64,000 nucleotides of DNA from Hirsutella rhossiliensis (lineage: Eukaryota > Ascomycota > Sordariomycetes > Hypocreales > Ophiocordycipitaceae). The notes under the pieces were generated by a model. The model was given only the letters and a program-made list of their open reading frames with translations, was not told where the DNA came from and searched no databases. Of this stretch, positions 11,238 to 24,204 are shown one piece after another. The stretch lies in NCBI RefSeq assembly GCF_020360975.1, contig NW_025408667.1, forward strand, positions 1,364,001 to 1,428,000, read 5' to 3'. The position numbers were made by a program, and so were the translations under genes. The first letter of the stretch is position 1, and every line of letters starts with the position of its first letter.

Positions 11238-14200
11238 ATGGCCGCCCGAGTGAACGAACGCACCGACGACCCTAGCGTCATCGTCGGCCTTGCCTGTCGA
11301 GTCCCAGGAGCCAGCACCCCGAGTAAGCTCTGGGACAGCATCGCTGAGCAGCGTGATGTTCAGAAGAAGATGCCCAAGGACAGGTTCAACGTGGATGCCT
11401 TTTTCCATCCCGAGCCTACGCACAAGGCCACTGTAAGTGCAAGGCGCTGCCAGAGGTCTGCATCAAGCAGCTCGAGGAACTATATAACTGACGCTGCTTG
11501 CAGACCAATGCTCGCTTCGGCTACTTTCTCGATCAGGATATTGGGGAATTTGACGCTGGTTTCTTCGGCATCTCTGGAAAAGAAGCCGAGGCCATGGATC
11601 CTCAGCAGCGGCTGCTGCTCGAGGTCGTCTACGAAGCTCTGGAGAATGCTGGAATCACTCTCCAGGAGATCCGGGGATCTTCCACTTCCGTATTCTGCGG
11701 CTGCTTTACCAACGACTACAACTCCATGTTGACCAAGGACCTGGAATACTATCCCAAGTACACTGTATGTGCAGTGTCCCTGAGCCTACAAACATGAGTG
11801 CTAACGGCCACATTGCGAATAGGTCACCGGCACTGGAGACGCCATTCTTTCCAACCGAATCTCGTACTTTTACGATCTCCATGGTACCAGTGTCACAGTC
11901 GACACTGCCTGCTCTTCGTCGCTGGTCTGTTTTCATCTCGGCAACCAGACGTTGCAGAACGGCGAGTCCGACATCTCCATCATTGTTGGCTCGTCGCTGC
12001 ACTTTGACAGCAACATCTTCGTGACCATGACCGATCTGGGCATGCTTTCCACCAGCGGTCGCTGTGCGGCTTTCGACTCCTCCGGCAGCGGCTACGTCCG
12101 CGGTGAGGGTATCGCCTGCGCAATCCTGAAGCGCAAGTCTGGTGCGCTTTCCAACGGCGACAACATCCGCGCTGTCGTCCGCGCGACTGGCACGAACCAC
12201 GACGGCAAAAAGAATGGCATCACGCTGCCCAACTCGGTGGCCCAGGAGCAGCTCATGCGCTCCACCTACGAGAAGGCCGGACTGCACCCCAATGACACGC
12301 AATACTTTGAGGCTCACGGTACTGGTACCGCTGCTGGCGATCCTCTCGAGACTCGCGCCATCGGCGCCGTCTTTGCCCCTGGCCGTGAGGAGCCCCTCTA
12401 CGTCGGTTCCGTCAAGACCAACATTGGCCATCTCGAGGGCGCTTCCGGCCTGGCCGGTGTCATCAAGACCACCCTGGCTCTTGAGCGCGGCCTCATCCCT
12501 CCCAACATGCACTTCAAGAATCCCAACCCCAAGATCGACTTTGACAACTGGAAAATTGCTGTTCCCACCAACGTCACCGAATGGAAGGTCCCTGAAGGTG
12601 TTTCTCGTCGTGCCAGTATCAACTCCTTTGGCTACGGCGGCACCAACGCTCACGTCGTGCTTGAAGAGTACACCAAGGGTGACGAATTGCCAGCGCCGAT
12701 TGCCTCGGAGCCAATTGCGAACGGTGTTCACTCCCGTCCGTATCTTGTTCCCCTGACCTCCCACTCGCCCAAGGCCGGCGAGCTCTCCGAGGAGACCTTG
12801 TCCACGTATCTGGAGAACTCCGACGTCACGATTGCCGACCTCGCCTACAGTCTGTCTACGCGCCGCACCATGCACAGCCAGCGCTCCTTTGTCGTTGCGA
12901 GCGACTCCACCGGCCTGGGGGAACAGCTACGCACGCCTCGTCCCGCCGCCCCTTGGACCGCGGCCATGAACACGGCCCCCCGGCTCGGCTTCATCTTCAC
13001 CGGACAGGGTGCTCAGTGGTACGCCATGGGTCGCCAGCTCATTGACGAGTGTCCGCACTTCCGCCAAAGCCTGCATCGCTGCGATACAGTACTGAAAGAG
13101 CTGCCGGACGGCCCGGAGTGGTCAATCGTCGCGGAGCTGAGCAAGACCAAGGAAACTTCCCTTCTCGGCGAGACGCTCTACTCTCAAACCATTTGTACCG
13201 CTCTGCAGCTGGCGCTGATCGATCTCATGGGAACATGGGGTATCAAGCCTTCAGCCGTCGTGGGCCATTCTTCCGGTGAGATGGGGGCTGCGTACGCCGC
13301 CGGCATTCTCACTTTTGAGGGCGCCCTCATCGCCGCCTATTATCGAGGTCGCTACATGTCTGCGAGCCGGGATGACGGCGTTCGAGGAGGCATGATGGCC
13401 GTCGGGCTGCCGGAAAGCAAGTGTCTGGAGGAGCTCAAGCCCTTTGCTGGCCGCTTGACCATTGCCGCCGTCAACAGCCCTTCCACCATGACCGTCTCCG
13501 GAGATGAAGACGCCATACAGGAGCTCAAGGAGAAGCTGACGGAGAAGAAGGTGTTCGTCCGCCAGCTCATCGTCAAGCAGGCTTTCCACTCCCACCATAT
13601 GTTCCCTCTTGCACCTGCGTACGAGAACGCGCTGAAAAACAATTCAAGCTTCAAGACGCAGCCTGCCAAGTGCCGCATGTTCTCAAGCGTCACGTCCCGC
13701 CTCGCGGACCACGAGAAGATGGGCGCTTCGTACTGGGCAGCCAACATGGTTCAGGCCGTGCGCTTCTCTGATGCCCTCACTGGCATTCTCCTTGATGAGC
13801 AGGATGACAAAAACATTGACGTTTTGGTTGAGATTGGTCCTCACCCGGCCCTGAAGGGACCTGCTCGCCAGACCGTTCAGGCGCTTAAGCTTGATCTGCC
13901 ATATGTTGCCTCCCTCACCCGCGGTGTGCCCGACTTTGAAGGCCTCCTGAGCATGGTGGGCACCCTCTTCTCTCTGGGCTATCCCGTTGATCTGGTCTCC
14001 GCAAACGAGAACCTCAGCCGCGCAGCGGACGGCTCCCTGGTCAACACCCCGACTGGCGATAAGCTCGCTGACCTGCCCACATACACGTGGGACCATCGTC
14101 GCTACTGGTCCGAGACCCGCCACATCAAGGAGCACCGCCAGAGGGAGTTTCGCCACTCGACCCTGGGCCACCGCGTTGCTGGTTCCATCGCCAAGCACCC

Positions 14201-17200
14201 CATCTTCCGCAACTACCTGCGCATGAGTGAGCTGCCCTGGCTGAACGAGCACGTTGTTGAGAACAAGATTGTGTTCCCCGGTGCCGGGTACATCAGCATG
14301 GCCATCGAGGCTGTCATCCGCACCGACGAGATTGACAGTGTCAAGATGATCCACTTCAAGGACATTGTCGTCAAGAACGCGCTGCTGATACCAAACACGG
14401 ATGAGGGGGTTGAGGTTCTCCTGGAACTCAAGCCGGTGACCCTGTCTGCCAAGAGCCACTCTGACAACTGGTACGAGTTCAATGTCTTTTCGTACGACGA
14501 GACCTCCAACTGCACGAGCCACTGCCACGGCATTATTAGCGTCGAGAGGGGCGACGCCGCTCCTCTCGAGTATACCGCCGCCTATCCTGAAGGCACCTCT
14601 TTCGCAGACCTGCGCAAGAAGACGTACCGCTCGATGCCCGTCGGCAGCTTCTACAAGAACATGGCTGAACTCGGTCTTGCTTACGGCGAAAAGTTCCGCC
14701 TGCTGAAGGGCAACGTCGAGAGCGGCGTTGGCTTCTCCGTCTGTGACCTTGTCTTCGAGCCATCCGTCCTGCCAAACGACGCTGGTGATGAGACAGTCCT
14801 GCATCCTACCCTCCTGGACTCTTTCTTCCACGTCATCTACCACGCCATTGAAGACCGCCTTGGCCGTCCCATTGACGAGCCCTACGTCCCGTCCTTTTTC
14901 CGCTCTCTGGCCATCTCGGGCAACTTCTTCGACTGGAAGAACAACAGGGCCACCAAGCACTTCCAAGTCGGTTCCTTCACGCAGCTCCCGTCTCCCCGCG
15001 TCGCCATCAACAACATGATGATGCAGAACGACCAGGGCGAGCTCATGATGGAGATTGCCGGCCTCGAGGTCACGTCTCTCGGGCGTGAGGCCCCCGAGGG
15101 TCAAGGTCCTCGCGTGCTATTTTATCGCCAGCGCTGGCAGCCGTGCTTTGACATGATGACCAATGTCAAGGGGAAGCCCCTGTCGGATGTTGTGGATATC
15201 TTCGCCCACCAGTTTCCCAACACCACGATCCTGCACGTCACGTCGGATCTGGAGCGCACGAGGGAAGTTGTCCGATCTCTGGGCGCTGGCAAGGGTGAGC
15301 GCCGACGCTTCAAGAAACTCGACGTTTGCTCGCTGCAGGGCAAGGAGTTTGCTGAGGAGGCGGCTGAGGAGCTGTCCAAGATCTCTAGGGGTCTTGTCAG
15401 CGTTGCCGAGCCCCAGGCTGGCTCCTATGATCTTGTCATCGTCAGCGAGGCCGGCGTTGATGCCACTTCTTTCATGAACGACAGCGGCTGTGTCCTCCTC
15501 GACGGCCAGAACGAAGCTGCTGCTGCTGGTTTCCACGAGGTCTTCTCCGGGCCCGTCTGCGCGGCCCTTCGCAAGGCCGCCGAGCCTTTCGAGCTGCCGT
15601 CTGAGGTTTCCGTCGTTGTGCCTGCCGGCAGGCTTTCTGACCGCGCTTCTGCCATCCTCAGCGAGTTGCAATCCGCATACAGCGGCAGAATCACTCAAAC
15701 CACTTTCGCCGAGCTGGCTACCAGCACTGCCGTTCTCTCGGACGATGTCGTCGTCCTGGCTTGCTTGGACGAGTCTGCCTCAGACAGCGCCGTCTTCGAG
15801 GGTGCACAGGCCCTGCTTGTGTCTCTCGAGAAGAACACCATCTGGTTGACCGAGAGTGCCACCCTCGAGGCCGGTCGCCCGGAATGTGCCATGTACATGG
15901 GTCTCGTCCGCACAGCCCGGTCTGAGAACGATACTCTCCGTGCTGTGACGTTCGACTTTGGTCTCGAATCCTCTGCCCAGTCCGTGGCAGCCAACATGTT
16001 GCGCCTCCTTGACAGCAGAATCACCGAGGATGAGGTTACGGAGCGCAACGGCACCTTCTACATCCCCAGAGTCGAGGCTGACGATGACCGCAACTGCAAG
16101 CTCAGGAACGGCCCCAACCAGGAGCCTCGCCTGGAGCCGCTCAGGACGCCCCAGACCAGAAACCCCGTTGCTCTCAGGATCGGCAAGGTTGGTCTGCTGG
16201 AGACTCTATACTTTGGCGAAGATACGGAAATCATGGACTGCGAGATCAACGACAACGAGGTCGAGATCGAGACCAAGGCCTCTGCCATCAACTTCCGCGA
16301 CATCGCCGCCAGCATGGGCATCATCGAGGACTTCAAGCTTGGTGACGAATGCGCCGGCATTTGCACCAAGGTCGGAGCCAGCGTCACGGACTTCAAGGTC
16401 GGCGACCGTATTGTAGCTCTCCGTCCCGGCCAGGGCGCACACAGGAGCGTGGTGCGCAACCCTGCTTCGTGGTGCGCCAAGGTCCCTGACAGCCTGTCTT
16501 ATGCGGACGCGGCCGCCATGCCCCTGATTCTGAGCACCGCTTGGTTTGCTCTGGACCACACGGCGCGACTTGGCAAGGGCGAGACGGTTCTTATTCACGC
16601 CGCCGCTGGTGGTGTCGGTCAGATGGCCGTCCAGATTGCTCAACGCGCCGGTGCTCGCATCCTCGCTACCGTCGGCTCTCCCGCCAAGCGACAGCTCCTG
16701 AAGGACGTCTATGGCCTTACCGAGGACCAGATGTTCTCGTCCCGAGACGCCTCGTTCGCCAAGGGCGTCATGGAGGCTACCAACGGCAAGGGCGTCGATG
16801 TTGTTCTCAACAGCTTGGCTGGTCCCCTCCTCCACGCCTCTTGGGCTTGTCTTGCTCCCTTTGGCCGCTTCCTGGAAATTGGAAAGCGTGATATCCACGA
16901 GAACAGCAAGATTGCTATGGACCCATTCCGACGGAACGTCCTCTTTGCCTCGATCGACCTCGTCACCATGTTTGAACAGAACGAGGCTCTCGGCGAAAAG
17001 CTGTTCAAGGAATGCTGTGCCTTGATCGCCAACGGCGAAATCAGGGCGCCCGCCACCATCAAGGAGGTGGCCTACTCGGATGTCATCCAGGGCTTCCGTC
17101 TGCTGCAAAAGGGCAAGCACACCGGCAAGGTTGTTCTTGTTCCCCATCCTGAGGACATGGTCCCCGTTATGCACAGCGGCTACCGCCACGTCAAGCTCTT

Positions 17201-20200
17201 CAACTCGTCCAAGCACTACCTTCTCGTCGGCGGTCTTGGCGGTCTGGGGCGAACGCTCTCGCAGTGGATGGTGCGGAAGGGCGCCAGGAAGCTGGCCTTC
17301 CTCTCTCGATCTGGTGCCGACAAGTCCGAAGCCAAGGCCACGATTGACTGGCTCACCGAGCGCGGCGTCGAGGTCAACGTCCACCGCGGCGATGTCTCCA
17401 GGCGCGCCGATGTCCAGCGCTGCATCGACGCCATTGGCTCCGACCTCGGTGGCGTCTTCCAGGCCGCCATGGTCCTTCAGGACAAGCCTCTCGAGACCAT
17501 GACATACAAGCAGTGGCAAAGGTGCTGCCAGCCCAAGGTTGAGGGAACAAAGAACCTCCACGAGGCAACTCTCGGCATCGACCTAGACTTCTTTATTTGC
17601 TTCTCCTCTCTGGCTGCCGTTGCCGGCTCCAAGGGCCAGGCCAACTATTCAGCTGCCAACTGCTACCTCGATGCTCTCATGCGTCACCGCCGCGAGCTTG
17701 GCCTCAAGGGCACGACCATGAACGTTGGTGCCGTCACCGGCGTCGGTGTCGTGGCCGAGAACGAAGAGCTCCAGAAGATTATGCTCCGGATGGGCATGGA
17801 CACCATCAACGAAGACGAGCTCCTCTTTCAGCTCGAGGAGGCCGTCATGGCCGAAGAGTCCGCCCCGGCCCTGACTGCCCGTGGCTGCACTGGCCACCAG
17901 ATCATCAGCGGCGTCGGCCTCATCTCTCCCGAGGTCTACTGGGCCAGCAAACCCCTGATGAAGAACCTTTACTCCAACCACGATTTCGGAGCCGAGGGTG
18001 CCGGCCAGGCTTCCAAGAACCTGCTGGCACTCTTGAGGGAGGAGCCCGACGTGGAGAAGAAGACTGAGATTCTCCTAGACGGGTTCTTGGAGAAGATTGC
18101 AAGCGTTCTGGCCACACCCAGAGAATCCATCCTCCCCGGCAATCCTCTTTCGGCCTATGGCTTGGACTCCATCGTGGCTGTCGAGTTCCGAAAATGGTTC
18201 CGAAAGGAGGCCCAGGTCGACATTGCCCTCTTTGACATCCTCGGCGCCGCGTCCATCAACGCACTGGTGTCCAAGACTGCCCGCATGGTGACGACCAAGA
18301 CGGCGACCAAGGAGGCTGCCACGGACAAGTCCGACAAGAAGGCCGTCGCCGAGTCCAAGAGCAGCGAGGAGGAGAGCACGGTCTCCGCCATGGCCACTGG
18401 CCAGCTCACCAAGTCGCAGCCAACCGATGTCATTCCTCTATCCACCTTCCAGTCTCGCCTCTGGTTCGTGCACAGCTTCCTCGAGGATAAGTCCTTCCTC
18501 AACTTGCCCATTGTTCTCCGGATGAAGGGCAAGCCTGACTACCCTGTCCTGCAAAGGGCCATCCACGAAATGGCTGTGCGAAACCCTGCCCTGCGGACGG
18601 CTTATTTCGAGGGCGACGACTTTGCCGTGCAGGAGCCTCTGGAGGACTTTGATCTCGGCATCGACTACAGGGACTTAAGCAATGAATCCGACAAGGAGGA
18701 AGCTCTGCAGGAGTTTGTCCGGTACAACCGCAGGATCGAGATGAACGTCGAGGGCGGAGAGGTGGCCACCTACTCACTCGCCAAGTTGAGCGAGGAGGAC
18801 TGGGCCATTGTTGGCATGACGCACCACATCTCCATCGATCGCGCCAGCTTGTTTCCCATGATGTCCCAGTTTGTCGCCGTCTACGACGCCATCCGCACTG
18901 GTCAGGACCTCGCAACTGTCTCAGCCCCTGAGTTCAGCTACGTCGACTTTACCCTCTGGCACAACGCCCGTCTGGCCTCGGACCTGATGAAGCCAGACCT
19001 CGACTGGTGGTGCTCGACCCTACAGGGCCTGCCCCAGTCAAGCAAGGTGCTCCCCTTTGCCAAGGGCGAGCGTCCTGCGCGCAGCGATCCGCATCGCCAC
19101 AAGGTCAAGGCCAACCTGGACGCGAAGCTGTTTGCCCGCATGAAGCGCATCGCGGCCCAGTCCAGCGGAACACCCTTCCACTTTGTCCTGGCCGCCTTCC
19201 GAGCCTTCATCTACCGGTACACCGAGGAGAAGGACCTGGTCCTCCTGGTGGTTGACGGCAACAGGCCCCACCCCGACACTGACCCCCTGATGGGCTTCTT
19301 TGTCAACTTGGCGCCTGTGCGATGCAATGGTAAGTGACAATGCCCGCCGGGGAATGGAGCGCATCAAGCTGCACCGGGAGCACGCGGGTGAGAGTATGTA
19401 CATGGGCCGATGCTGACTCTTTGCGGGAACAGATGACTGTGACGTGCCGTTTGACCAGCTGTTCCAGGCCACCAAGGCGCGCGCGCTCGACGCCATGGCG
19501 CATAGTGGTGTCCCTTTCGACACCATTGTGGACATCATGAAGGTCAAGAAGATGAGCAGCCACATGCCGGTCGGCCAAATCGCTGTCAACTACCAGATCC
19601 ACGGCCCCGTGCCAACCTACCAGACCGTCGACTTTGTGGTCGAGGATATCGAGTCCGACGATATTCCCACCGCTGCTGATATCCAGCTCGAGGCCATTGA
19701 GACTTCCGAGCACAGTCTCGATCTCAAGATTGAGTACGCCACTGCCCTCTATCACGACGCAGACATGGAACGCTTCCTCGACAACTTCAACACGTTTCTC
19801 ACGAGCTGCATCAAGGACCACCGCCAGCCCATTGACGAGGTCGGCATGTGCGGGCCCCTCGAGGTCGACTTTCTGAAGAAGAACTACTGGAACACGGAGA
19901 CCAGGGCGAACCAGTGGGAGGGAAGGGGGGTGCTCGATGTGATCTCCACGATGGCAAGACAACACCCCCAAGCTACGGCGATAAAAACTTCTGACTGCTG
20001 CAGCGTATCCTACAGGCAGCTGATCGAGAAGGCCGAGAGCGTGGCCTCTGAGCTCGTCGACGCCGGCGCCAAGCCCGGAGACCGTATCGCGCTCATCGCG
20101 CTCCCCGGTGTCGAGGCCGTGGCGGGCATGCTGGGTGCCCTGATGACGGGTTCCTGCTACGTCGCACTCGATACCGACTTTGCCCACGACCGCCTCTCCT

Positions 20201-23200
20201 TCATGATGGCCGACTCCGGGGCCAGGATCCTTCTTGTCGGACCGGGACAAGACGCTTTGGCCGCCGAGCTCCTGTCGAAAGTCGCCGTCCCCCCCCAGGT
20301 CGTCGGGATCGAGGGGGCTGCAGCCGCCGGTCGGACCTTGGCGCGGCCGCGCGCCCGACATCCCGACGACCCCTTTTACATGATTTACACCTCTGTGAGT
20401 GCCTCTTGAACGAGTGATACATCGATGAAAAGTAGAGAATCGGCCCCATCTGACTCGAACCAGGGAAGCACGGGCACTCCCAAGGGGGTGGTGCTGAAGG
20501 AATCCAACACGCAAGCCATGCTGAGCACCTTGAACAAAGACTATGGCTTCACGGCCAACGACAACTTCCTCGCACACACGACCATGTCCTTTGACCTCTC
20601 CGTTGTTCAAATCTTCTCGGGCCTGACGGCGGGCGCCACCGTCTCGATGGCCTCGTGGGAGGTTCGCAAGGACCCCGCCGCTCTGGCCGACTTTATGATG
20701 AAGGAGGGCGTCTCCGTCACTTACTTTACTCCTACGCAGTTCTCCCTCCTCGTGGAAGTCAACCCTGAAGCGCTCAAGAAATGCTCAAAGTACAGGGTTG
20801 CCTACTTGGCCGGCGAGCGGCTTCCTGTGCGCGTTGCCAGGGCCTTTTACGACTTGGGGACCCCTGCGACTCTGTTCAACACCTGGTCGCCCTCTGAGCT
20901 CGTGGTGCAGACAGCCATTGCCAAGATCGACTGTCCGGAAGAGGGCATCGTTAGCCTTCCCATCGGCTATCCCATGGACAACTGCCGCCACTACTTGCTG
21001 GACACCAAGGGGAACCCCGTGCCGCTTGGCCACATCGGAGAGCTCGTCGTGGGCGGCGCTCAGGTCGGGGCCGGCTACCTGAACCGCCCCGAAGCCAACG
21101 CCCGTTCGTTTGTCGACGACCCCTTTGCATCCGAAGAGGACCGCAGGCGTGGTTGGAACAAGATGTTCAAGACGGGCGACCGAGGCCGCTTCCGCACAGA
21201 CGGCCAGCTCGAGTTTCACGGCCGCATCGCCGGCGACAAGCAGATCAAGCTCCGCGGCTTCCGCGTCGACCTCGGTGAGGTCGAGCAGGTTGTTTTCAAG
21301 GAGTCGCAGAGCTTGAGGAGGACCGGTGCCCTGATAGACATTGCCGTCGTCGCACGCGCCGTCGACTCGGATGAGCAGGGACTCGTTGCGTTCATTGTCC
21401 CCAAGGCCAGCGTGACCGACGAGAATGACAAGGTGGCCATCGTCTCTCACCTGCACCGCAAGATCAAACCGCGCCTCAACTACTATATGCTCCCCAACGG
21501 CTACCAGTTCCTGAGCAAGCTGCCGGTCACCCTGGGCGGCAAGGTTGATCGCCGGAACCTCCTGGAGCGCCCGCTTGAGCTCGTGCATCCTTCAACGGCC
21601 ATGGTGCAACCAGGTAAGGCCGCAGTCAACGGATCTCCGGGCGCAGCAGTGACGACGGGCGCCGAGGATCTCGAAGCAACAATCCTCGCCCTCTTCCGAG
21701 CAACACTCGGGACCGAGGTGGGCATCAACGACTCCTTCTTCGAGAAGGGCGGCAACAGCATCCTGCTGGTGCGGCTGCAAGCCAAGATCAAGAAGCTGTT
21801 CAAGATTGCGCCGCCGCTGCCAGCCTTGATCCGGGAGCCGACGGCGGCGGCCGTGTGCGCGTACGTGAGGCGGGCCAAGGGGGGCGATGCCGGCAAGAAG
21901 GGCGGCTTCGAGAACGTCATCAGCTGGAGCGTCGAGACCAACCTACCCAACACGAGCCAGTTCACGCCACGATGCGGCACGCCTCGCGTGGACCGCGACG
22001 ATGTCAAGACGGTGCTGCTCATCGGCGGAGAGTCCTTCATCGGCATCCACCTGCTCTCCGAGATGCTGCGGTCCAAGCCCGACGCCACCGTGCATGTCCT
22101 CGGATCGCTGGACAAGCTCGACGTGGCGCAGCTGACCAGCCTGCTGGAGAAGCACCGGCTCCTCGGCGACGGGCTGACGGCAGAGCAGGTGGCGGCGCGC
22201 GTGCGGTGCGTCGAGGGCTCGCTCATCCAGCCCGGCCTGGGCCTGTCCAAGGCGGCCTTCCGCGAGCTCGGGTCCTCCGTGCAGGCCATCTACCACCTGG
22301 GCGGGCACGTGTCGCTGCTCAAGACGTACTCGGCGCTCAAGCCGCACAACGTCACGCCCATCTTCGACGTGATCCGCCTGTCGGGCATGGGCGCGCGCCT
22401 GTCCGAGATCCACTACCTGTCGACGTGGTCGGTGGCGCATCTGCAGACGTGGTCGGCGTCGCGGCGCACGCGCGACGACTACGTGACGGGCGAGGAGGAC
22501 AGCGCGCACTTTACGCCGCCGACCGAGGACGACGCCGGCTACTTCAAGAGCCGGTGGGTGGCCGAGAACTTGCTGGTCAAGGCGGCGCGCCGCGGCTTCC
22601 CCGTCACCATCACGCGCGCGTCGGCCATTACGGCGGCGGCCCAGGGCACGGGCGTGCTGGACCCGGGCGACGAGTTCACCATGCGCATCGTCATCAGCAT
22701 GATTGAGTCGGGCATGGTGCCGCAGATTGGCCGTCCGGACCAGCCCAGCTTCGCCGTCGACGTCGTCCCCGTCGACTGGCTCGCCTCGAACCTACTGGCC
22801 CTCACCTCGCGCAAGGAGGCGCTGGCCCTGTCCGAAGCCGCCGGCGCCGGCGCCTCGTCCTCATCCCCGCCCTCGCCCTCGTCGTCGTCGTCCTCCCTGT
22901 CATCATCATCGTCATCATCGCCGTCGTCAGGGGCACCGCTCATCTACCACATCACCAACCCTCACCCCCTCCGCCTCAAGGACCTGCCGCAAATCATCGC
23001 CGACCTGCGCCCGGGCCAGGGCGAGCCCAGACTGGTGCCGCTCGACGACTGGCTGGGCGGCATGGAGACGGCCGAGGGCGAGGACGCCGCGGGCCAGCTA
23101 GTGCGCAGCACCGTCATCAAGCAGAACCTGTCGACGGGCAGCGTCATGTTCAGCCTCGACAACCGCCGCACCATGGCCACGCTCGACGCCCTCTGCCCCG

Positions 23201-23364
23201 GCGCCGTCGACGCTTGTCCGCCCGTCGACGCAACGTTCCTGAGCGGCCTGTGGCGGCGCCTGCGGAAGACCGAGATATATCCTTTGACACGGCCTGATTT
23301 GTGTCCCCCTTTCCTTGTTTCTGCCGCCTCTCGGCTTGCTGCTACTAGGGGATACTGTGCATGA
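11238..23364 (+). CDS. Hybrid PKS-NRPS: KS-AT-DH-(psiMT)-ER-KR-ACP-C-A-T-R
   Basis: Five exons: 11238-11432, 11504-11764, 11823-19329, 19433-20394, 20464-23364 (11,826 nt, 3,941 aa); all junctions keep phase. KS about 12-435 has active-site C182 (DTACSS), H317 (EAHGTGT) and H355 (KTNIGH). AT about 539-860 has S635 (GHSSG). DH about 935-1245 has H962 and D1151. Residues 1250-1600 carry a worn methyltransferase/structural KR remnant. ER about 1610-1930 has an intact nucleotide site ([14 protein letters not shown], 1744-1757). KR about 1945-2140 has GGLGGLG and Y2094. ACP serine is S2268 (GLDSI). A Lys/Glu/Thr linker leads to C about 2365-2800 (HHISID, H2487), A about 2820-3350 ([19 protein letters not shown]), T with S3407 (GGNSI) and a reductase-type R domain about 3490-3900. 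Such enzymes build a reduced polyketide, amidate it with an amino acid and release it reductively or by cyclisation. With ER and DH both intact, a largely saturated unmethylated chain is inferred. Start ATG follows a C/T-rich leader. Confidence 0.95.
22855..22936 (+). repeat. Ser/Pro-coding triplet microsatellite inside the PKS-NRPS R domain
   Basis: A run of TCC/TCG/TCA (some CCG/CCC) triplets encodes about 27 mostly Ser and Pro residues, near residues 3773-3800, between conserved blocks of the reductase domain. It is in frame and probably forms a surface loop of variable length. Confidence 0.8.
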
Positions 23365-24204
23365 CTCTTGGAGCGTATGTCTTGTTTCCTTTCTTTTCTT
23401 TTTAAAAATTTCCATCAGGATAGACAGACTGCCGTTGCGATGGGCCGTTGCATTTCTAGATTGTTCCTATATTCACCTGTAACGATAGTACGACATTAAT
23501 CAAACCAAAGAGCTGAGCAAAAAACACGCGAAAGAGATGACGATTCTGCCGTCGTGAAGACCCCGGCCGCCCCGTCCTAACAAAACACAACCACCGTCAA
23601 CCACGACCCAAACACCCGACGACGACAGCAATCACGCGCACAGTCCCCGAAGTCTTCTGCCGTCTTCCCGAATGCCACAGGGCCCCCGTCCTCGGTCAAA
23701 GCCGAGGTCCGAGGCGACCTTACCTGCTGCGCCTGCTCAGCTCCAGAAGCCGTCATCGATCGCACTTCTGTATGCGAATCGTGAGGCTCAGCGTACTGTA
23801 TACATGAAAATAAAATGACGTCCACATCTTACAGTACATTCCTACCGAGGCGGATGCTCCAACGGCTGCGCGTTTCGTGGCGCCCAGAGGCTTGCAGGAC
23901 GGCACAGAGACGAGACGAAGCCTGTCATGGCGGACGACTTTGGATCTAGGCGTGGGTGTACCAAGCGAAGTGGGGATCGGATGTACACATGCTGTTGGCC
24001 AGAGAGAGCCCCTGTCCTAACGTATAGTGTAGGATGTGTCTTCTATGGACAGTGTTTGTTTAAGAGGCTGGAAAGAAAAAAAGACCATTCGCCTTGATGG
24101 GCGTTTGTTGACCCATGCTGCCCAAGCCCAACGCCAATGTCACCCTTGTGCGGCGACTGCTTATCCCATGAAAAGCAAAAGAACGTCAAGCGTCGTATGT
24201 AGTT
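23365..24204. other. Convergent intergenic region, PKS-NRPS and glutamine synthetase
   Basis: Both flanking genes end here. It would hold the two 3' UTRs. An AATAAA lies near 23808 and TACTGTA/TACAGTA heptamers at 23794 and 23830. No gene is seen. Confidence 0.6.

Noticed and set aside
13683..15104. Long minus-strand open frame (473 codons) inside the PKS-NRPS
   Set aside because: It mirrors the GC-rich codon pattern of the plus-strand DH/AT coding sequence and has no domain; an antisense shadow. The same applies to 11706-12875 and 16206-17561.
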